In this document: positions 21,795 to 25,475 of the stretch, piece by piece | Position numbering within the stretch: the first letter of the stretch is position 1 | How the letters are laid out: every line of letters starts with the position of its first letter | Source of the DNA: an uncultured Lachnospiraceae bacterium | GTDB taxonomy: Bacteria > Bacillota > Clostridia > Lachnospirales > Lachnospiraceae | Reading direction: 5' to 3' | NCBI GenBank assembly: GCA_910588755.1 | Contig: CAJUQZ010000051.1 | Coordinates: forward strand, 1-25,475 | DNA length: 25,475 nt | Made by a program: the position numbers and the translations under genes | The notes under the pieces: model-generated | The model's input: only the letters and a program-made list of their open reading frames with translations | Database searches by the model: none | Told to the model about the DNA's origin: nothing

Positions 21795-23114
21795 TTATTC
21801 ATTCATAAGTTCTGATTTGGGGGAGTCCGTGGTTTCGGGCTCCTCTGTGTCTATGTTTTCAGACTCGGGAAGGAGGATTGTCACCGTCTCGATACGGTTG
21901 TTTTCCACCTTCTTGGCGGTCAGCGTAATACCGTCTTTTGTGACAACGGATTCTCCCTCTGTCGGGAAGCGGTCTAAGAGCTCAATCATAATGCCGCCGA
22001 TGGAGTCATAATCCTCGGAGTCAAATTTTGTCTCAAGGACATCGTTGATATCGTCTAGCTTCAGGCTGCCGCCGACCTCGTATGCATTGTCGCTAATTTT
22101 CTTAAAGAGTTCGGCCTCGTCGGCGTCGTACTCATCGCGGATCTCACCGACGATCTCCTCTAATAAATCCTCCACAGTGATCATGCCGACAGCTGCACCA
22201 TACTCATTTAATACAAATGCGACATTGGTGGTCAGAAGGCGCATCTCCAGCAATAGGTCTGCTGTCTTTTTGTACTCATAGGTATAGTATCCTTCGCGCA
22301 GGATATCTTGTATCCTGAAATGCTCTCTGTTCTCCACAAGGAGAAAATCCTTTACAATCACGATTCCGATGATGTTGTCAACCTCATTTTCATAGACTGG
22401 AATCCGGGAGTACATGGATTCGCGGAACAATGCAAGAAGCTCATCGTAGGTCGCGTTGACATCGATCGAAGTCATGTCGATGCGGGGAATCATGATGTCC
22501 TTTGCCACAGAGTCACCAAAATCAAATACGTTGTAGATCAGCTTCTTCTCTTCCTTTTCGATCACGCCGTCCTCGTGGCTTACGTCCACATAGGTTTTGA
22601 GCTCCGTCTCCGTCATTGTCACACGCGAGGATTGGTCGATGTGGAGCATTCCGAGGAAAAATCCTGAAATCTTATCGATAACATATATGAACGGCGTCAG
22701 CACCTGCATCAGAAAATAGATGATTCTCGCGTAGGCAAGGGACAGCTTTTCATTGTTGCACATCGCCCATGTCTTTGGGACGATCTCGCCACATATCAGG
22801 ATGACCAGCGTCAGTATGCCAGTTCCGATGCCGACAGCAGCATTTCCCCAGAGCCGTATGACGAGCGAGGTCATGAGGGAGGAGGCGCTGATATTGACAA
22901 TATTGTTGCCGATTAAGATCGCACTGATCAGCTTGCTCTTGTTGTCGAGAATCTTCTGAAGCGTGAGTACCCGCCCAGAGGGATTTTCGTCGGCCAGGGC
23001 GCGTACCTTGACGCTGCTTATGGTGGTGAGCGCTGTCTCCGCAGATGAGAAAAAAGCCGACAGGGCTACAAGTACTACGAGAATCACAAGTTGTATGACA
23101 CCAGGGGTATCCAA
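21795..23114 (-). CDS. CNNM/CBS/CorC-domain membrane protein (HlyC/CorC family)
   Basis: An integral membrane protein of the hemolysin-C/CorC family, members of which are linked to magnesium or other divalent cation transport. Order of domains in 439 residues: a CNNM (DUF21) membrane domain with three to four spans starting IQLVILVVLVALSAFFSSAE, a pair of CBS domains (from about AKDIMIPRIDMTSIDVNA through MITVEDLLEEIVGEIRDEYD), and a CorC_HlyC domain (about 335-420, with the IGGIMIELLDRFPTEGE block), ending in an acidic tail. I chose a TTG start at 23114. A strong minus-strand promoter has its -10 box at 23179-23174, so transcription should begin near 23167, which excludes the longer ATG at 23171. 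AAAAAAGGAG (23134-23125) precedes the TTG by ten bases. Confidence 0.92.
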   Translation of the reverse strand: MDTPGVIQLVILVVLVALSAFFSSAETALTTISSVKVRALADENPSGRVLTLQKILDNKSKLISAILIGNNIVNISASSLMTSLVIRLWGNAAVGIGTGILTLVILICGEIVPKTWAMCNNEKLSLAYARIIYFLMQVLTPFIYVIDKISGFFLGMLHIDQSSRVTMTETELKTYVDVSHEDGVIEKEEKKLIYNVFDFGDSVAKDIMIPRIDMTSIDVNATYDELLALFRESMYSRIPVYENEVDNIIGIVIVKDFLLVENREHFRIQDILREGYYTYEYKKTADLLLEMRLLTTNVAFVLNEYGAAVGMITVEDLLEEIVGEIRDEYDADEAELFKKISDNAYEVGGSLKLDDINDVLETKFDSEDYDSIGGIMIELLDRFPTEGESVVTKDGITLTAKKVENNRIETVTILLPESENIDTEEPETTDSPKSELMNE

Positions 23115-23173
23115 AACAAAATCACTCCTTTTTTGAATCGCATTACTGCATAAATAAAAACGTACCAGCATAG

Positions 23174-23202
23174 ATTATAACAGTGTTAGTGCAATAATAC
23201 AA
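23174..23202 (-). promoter_or_regulatory. SigA-type extended -10 promoter of the CNNM/CBS gene
   Basis: On the minus strand: TTGTAT (23202-23197), a 17-bp spacer, then TGT followed by TATAAT (23179-23174). The predicted start near 23167 lies downstream of the ATG at 23171 and supports the TTG start. Confidence 0.8.
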
Positions 23203-23236
23203 GATGATATTTTGAAAAAACAGGAGGTAGGGTATT

Positions 23237-23608
23237 GTGAAGAATGCATTTGGGACAGAGCGGCTGGTGGCACTGTTAAAGTGTCTGATGGCGGCCTATC
23301 TGATTACAGGGGCCCTGCTAGTGCTGGTGGCGGGCCTGCTGTATAAGTTTTCGATCGGGGAGAACATCGTGGATATCAGTATCATAGTGATCTACTGTAT
23401 TTCCTCGCTGCTCGCAGGTCTTTTTTTCTCAAAGGGTGTATCTAACCGCAGGTTTTTGTGGGGAATGCTTGCGGGCGCGGCGTATTTTCTGGTGATCTGT
23501 GCTGTGTCCGCCGTGGCGGATCCCAAGTTTGCGCCTGTCAGCAATTCGAGCATCACGACACTTCTTATCTGTCTGGGCAGCGGAATGTTGGGTGGGATGA
23601 TCGGATAA
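23237..23608 (+). CDS. Small four-helix membrane protein (TIGR04086-like)
   Basis: A 123-residue membrane protein with four predicted spans: about 12-36, 45-65, 71-92 and 104-123. Charged residues are few and mostly N-terminal. GSGMLGGMIG at the C-terminus and SNRRFLWGMLAGAAYF in the middle resemble the TIGR04086 family of small Firmicutes membrane proteins, whose function is unknown to me. The start is GTG 23237 with AGGAGG (23222-23227) nine bases upstream. It is divergent from the CNNM/CBS gene; no clear promoter is visible for it in the short gap. Confidence 0.8.
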   Translation: MKNAFGTERLVALLKCLMAAYLITGALLVLVAGLLYKFSIGENIVDISIIVIYCISSLLAGLFFSKGVSNRRFLWGMLAGAAYFLVICAVSAVADPKFAPVSNSSITTLLICLGSGMLGGMIG

Positions 23609-23656
23609 GACTTGATCAGACTTGATCAGACTTGATTCAGAAATGATTCAGAAATG
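23608..23656 (+). repeat. Short tandem repeats after the small membrane protein gene
   Basis: AGACTTGATC-type 10-bp units occur three times in a row (23609-23638, the last ending in T), followed by two copies of a CAGAAATGATT-like 11-bp unit. Such short tandem units suggest replication slippage. Confidence 0.7.
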
Positions 23657-23725
23657 AACATGTTAGAATGTCTGGATATTGTAAATACTGGGACGATTAA
23701 AACTTTGTAAAATAACTTTCTTTTT

Positions 23726-23744
23726 TGTCGAAATATGTTATACT
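23726..23744 (+). promoter_or_regulatory. Lysozyme-gene promoter: Spo0A-type box plus extended -10
   Basis: A perfect TGTCGAA (23726-23732), the Spo0A core recognition sequence, is followed by TGT-TATACT (extended -10, hexamer 23739-23744). No good -35 is present; the box sits near where one would be expected, compatible with activator-dependent transcription. Confidence 0.5.
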
Positions 23745-23794
23745 TGTCAGGTAGCATTTCAAATTAGGATAACAAAGACAGGGAGAGAGACTTT

Positions 23795-24826
23795 ATGAAG
23801 AATACGATACATAGGAAAAGGGCAGGTTTTAATGCACTATTGATGGCGGCCGTCCTGCTGCTGTCGGCAATGCTTCCGCTTCCAGCCGTGCAGGCGGCGC
23901 CAAATGAGCTTGTGCAGGCGGCGTTGGGGATTGACGTGTCGCGCTACCAGGGGACAATCAACTGGGATCAGGTGGCGGCCTCCGGCGTGCAGTTTGCGAT
24001 GATTCGAGTGGGCTTTCGCACACAGGCAACTGGCGTGTTGAACGAGGATCCATATGCGCGGTACAATCTCCAGGAGGCGCAGCGGGTTGGACTGAAGGTC
24101 GGGGCATATTTTTTCTCCGCCGCGGTCAACGAGGCGGAGGCGGTCGAGGAGGCTGTGTTTACGGCAAACCTGCTTGACAAATACAGGATTACGTTTCCTG
24201 TGGCGTACGACTGCGAGGGGTTTAGGAATACTACGAGCAGACAGTACAGCCTTGGAAAGGATGTGCGGACAGCGTTGGCCGTGCGATTTCTGGACACAAT
24301 CGCGGCGAGGGGATACACGCCGATGTTCTATGCGTCGAGAAATGAGATGACAGACAGCCGTGACTGGAATATGGACATCTTAAATCGGTATAAGGTGTGG
24401 GTGGCCCAATATCCGTCCGAGCCGTTCCCACTCACGCCGGCAAGCACTTATACAGGTGTGCAGGCGATGTGGCAGTACACGCAGAAGGCGGCGATTCCAG
24501 GGATTGCCGGCGAGGTGGACATGAATGTGTCGTACTTTAATTATGACGGGTTTGCGGAGGCGAAGGATGTAAACGGTGCGCCCGTGGTAAGTGCGGGGAA
24601 TGCGGCGAATGTACAGTACATTGATGTCAACGAGGTGGTTACGCCAAATACAAAAGTGAACCTTCGGACGGCACCGGGAACAGAGGACCCGGCGACAATC
24701 GTAGTTCCGATCAATCCCGGCGATATGGTCTTTCGCACGGGGATTGGCAATAACGGCTGGTCAAGAGTTCTGCTCAATGGACAGGTCCTGTATGCCTATA
24801 CACAGTATCTGCAGAAGGTAATGTAA
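23795..24826 (+). CDS. Secreted GH25 lysozyme with C-terminal SH3-like domain
   Basis: A peptidoglycan N-acetylmuramidase of the Chalaropsis (GH25) type, predicted to be secreted. The signal peptide is basic at residues 1-9, hydrophobic to about 28, with a likely cleavage after VQA (residue 34). The GH25 domain follows (about 43-255): GIDVSRYQGTINWDQV with D47, RVGFRT, KVGAYFFSAA, and the catalytic strand VAYDCEG with D139 and E141, where the family usually has D-x-E. WQYTQKAAIPGI and VDMNVSYF close the barrel. Residues about 275-343 look like a bacterial SH3 domain (VNLRTAPGTEDPATIVVPIN, NGWSRVLLNG). The start is ATG 23795 with GGGAGAG upstream. It could act in sporulation, cell separation or competition; context does not decide. 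Confidence 0.93.
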   Translation: MKNTIHRKRAGFNALLMAAVLLLSAMLPLPAVQAAPNELVQAALGIDVSRYQGTINWDQVAASGVQFAMIRVGFRTQATGVLNEDPYARYNLQEAQRVGLKVGAYFFSAAVNEAEAVEEAVFTANLLDKYRITFPVAYDCEGFRNTTSRQYSLGKDVRTALAVRFLDTIAARGYTPMFYASRNEMTDSRDWNMDILNRYKVWVAQYPSEPFPLTPASTYTGVQAMWQYTQKAAIPGIAGEVDMNVSYFNYDGFAEAKDVNGAPVVSAGNAANVQYIDVNEVVTPNTKVNLRTAPGTEDPATIVVPINPGDMVFRTGIGNNGWSRVLLNGQVLYAYTQYLQKVM

Positions 24827-24864
24827 TAAAAATAAAAAAAATACTTTTCGAATGTGGAAATATG

Positions 24865-24873
24865 TGTTATACT
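24865..24873 (+). promoter_or_regulatory. Extended -10 promoter of scfA
   Basis: TGT-TATACT (hexamer 24868-24873) lies within GGAAATATGTGTTATACT, closely resembling the lysozyme promoter GAAATATGTTATACT. TTTTCG (24845-24850) is a poor -35 at 17 bp. The predicted leader is about 54 bases. Confidence 0.55.
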
Positions 24874-24933
24874 ATCGTAGATTATTGAAATTATTAAATA
24901 ACCTTTCACGAATATTTTAAGGAGGCAATCAAT

Positions 24934-25080
24934 ATGAAGCACATTAAGACATTGACAACCAGGGATTATAAAGAATCTGCAAAGAAGGGCGGCTGCGGAG
25001 AGTGCCAGACATCCTGCCAGTCAGCCTGCAAGACATCCTGCACAGTCGGAAATCAGAGCTGTGAGCATGCGAATAAATAA
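24934..25080 (+). CDS. scfA: SCIFF ranthipeptide precursor (six cysteines in forty-five residues)
   Basis: A 48-residue ribosomal peptide, too short for many gene finders. It begins MKHIKTLTTRDY and has six cysteines, at 21, 24, 28, 32, 36 and 43, in the pattern C-x2-C-x3-C-x3-C-x3-C-x6-C. This matches the SCIFF family, nearly universal in Clostridia. Studied members are modified by a partner radical-SAM enzyme that makes a thioether from a cysteine sulfur to a non-alpha carbon of a threonine (ranthipeptide class). Threonines at 26, 34 and 37 lie in the Cys-rich core. The N-terminal 20 residues are the likely leader. AAGGAGG (24919-24925) is eight bases before the ATG. The maturase gene follows after 141 bases and a hairpin. 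Confidence 0.95.
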   Translation: MKHIKTLTTRDYKESAKKGGCGECQTSCQSACKTSCTVGNQSCEHANK

Positions 25081-25146
25081 AGCAGCTGGCATGATGTGGC
25101 GGACACGGACTTTTTATACGGAAGTTATAGAATAAAAGTGTGAAGA

Positions 25147-25202
25147 GCGAGTAGGGGGGAGATGAATCCCTCCTACTCGATTGTTCGTATGAGATGAATG
25201 TT
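25147..25202 (+). repeat. Dispersed hairpin repeat, copy near scfA
   Basis: GCGAGTAGGGG...CCTACTCGATTG is followed by GAGATGAATGT, matching in order the elements at 1284-1344 (GCGAGTAGGGG, CCCTACTTGATTG, GAGATGAAAAATGT). Confidence 0.6.
25148..25185 (+). terminator. Hairpin between scfA and the maturase gene (possible attenuator)
   Basis: CGAGTAGGGGGGA (25148-25160) pairs with TCCCTCCTACTCG (25167-25179), 13 bp with one G-U pair, followed by ATTGTTCG, a poor U-tract. It may reduce transcription into the maturase gene, or process or stabilise the scfA message. It shares GCGAGTAGGGG and CGATTG flanks with the hairpin repeat near 1284. Confidence 0.65.
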
Positions 25203-25221
25203 ACACAGGAAGGAAAAGAAA

Positions 25222-25475
25222 TTGATACATCAGTATAAAAACAATGGATACAATATCGTTCTGGATGTCAACAGCGGCTCTGTGCATGTTGTCGATGACA
25301 TCGTTTATGACGTGATTGCCTGTATGGTGGAGAATCAGCTGGAAAATGTAGATAAGGCAGCGGCATACGGGATATTGAAGGAGAAATTTGCGGACAGGAC
25401 AGAGGAGTTGTCTGAACTTGTCGATGAGATATATGAGCTGAAAGAGGACGGAATGCTCTTTACAGAGGACATTTA
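25222..25475 (+). CDS. scfB: SCIFF-peptide radical-SAM maturase, N-terminal fragment (cut by window edge)
   Basis: Only the first 84 codons are inside the window; the frame is open to the end. The start is TTG 25222 (MIHQYKNNGYNIVLDVNSGS), with AGGAAGGA (25207-25213) about eight bases upstream. The segment VHVVDDIVYDVIACM and the following helices (ELSELVDEIYELKEDGMLF) match the N-terminal region of the SCIFF maturase family, which precedes the radical-SAM barrel and takes part in peptide recognition. The CxxxCxxC cluster motif and the SPASM-type C-terminus would lie beyond the window and cannot be checked. The enzyme is expected to install thioether cross-links in the ScfA peptide. Confidence 0.9.
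   Translation, partial: MIHQYKNNGYNIVLDVNSGSVHVVDDIVYDVIACMVENQLENVDKAAAYGILKEKFADRTEELSELVDEIYELKEDGMLFTEDI

Noticed and set aside
23609..23656. CRISPR array
   Set aside because: The units are only 10-11 bp and contiguous without spacers, and no cas genes are present.
1..25475. Mobile elements, phage genes, tRNA or rRNA genes
   Set aside because: No transposase, integrase, phage structural protein, tRNA cloverleaf or rRNA sequence was found; gene order is that of a stable chromosomal core.

Overview
The window is chromosomal DNA from an endospore-forming, Gram-positive member of the Clostridia, most likely a Lachnospiraceae species (Roseburia/Agathobacter-like; the genus is a guess). Evidence: a PolC-type replicative polymerase, a Firmicutes-style division and cell-wall (dcw) cluster running directly into spoIIGA-sigE-sigG, near-consensus AGGAGG ribosome binding sites, several TTG/GTG starts, and a SCIFF ranthipeptide gene next to its radical-SAM maturase. 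There is no transposase, integrase, phage gene, tRNA, rRNA or CRISPR array. This is core chromosome, not an accessory island.

Layout. (1) 3-1184: the 3' end of polC, closed by a strong terminator. (2) 1230-1520: a gene-free gap with repeated hairpin elements, then the mraZ promoter and four AGTGG boxes with a 10-bp period. (3) 1521-13879: the dcw cluster mraZ, rsmH, an ftsL-like gene, two consecutive class B penicillin-binding proteins, murD, ftsW/spoVE, murA, divIB/ftsQ and ftsZ. mraY, murE, murF, murG and ftsA are not in the block. (4) 13971-16447: the sporulation sigma module spoIIGA, sigE, sigG. Its promoter is interleaved with the ftsZ terminator and has a 22-bp spacer. (5) 16719-18497: a chemoreceptor with its own promoter. 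(6) 18563-21792: an Sfp-type phosphopantetheinyl transferase overlapping a large protein of unknown function with a degenerate cyclic-nucleotide-binding fold, then a small hypothetical protein. (7) 21795-23114 (minus): a CNNM/CBS/CorC-type membrane protein. (8) 23237-24826: a small four-helix membrane protein and a secreted GH25 lysozyme with an SH3-like tail. (9) 24934-25475: scfA (SCIFF precursor peptide) and the 5' end of its radical-SAM maturase gene, cut by the window edge.

How the genes fit together. Regions 3 and 4 form one division-to-sporulation block: precursor synthesis (MurA, MurD), septal wall polymerisation (SEDS protein plus class B PBPs), divisome scaffold (FtsL, DivIB, FtsZ), then the sigma factors that follow asymmetric septation. 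SpoIIGA is the membrane protease that activates pro-SigE, and SigG is the late forespore sigma factor. Much of the interest lies in control DNA between genes: putative MraZ boxes, AT-rich inverted repeats before the second PBP and murA, a Spo0A-like promoter architecture before spoIIGA, competing hairpins before sigG, and similar extended -10 promoters before the lysozyme and scfA. The most distinctive small system is the SCIFF peptide/maturase pair. It belongs to a known family, and its hairpin-separated layout here is worth examining.
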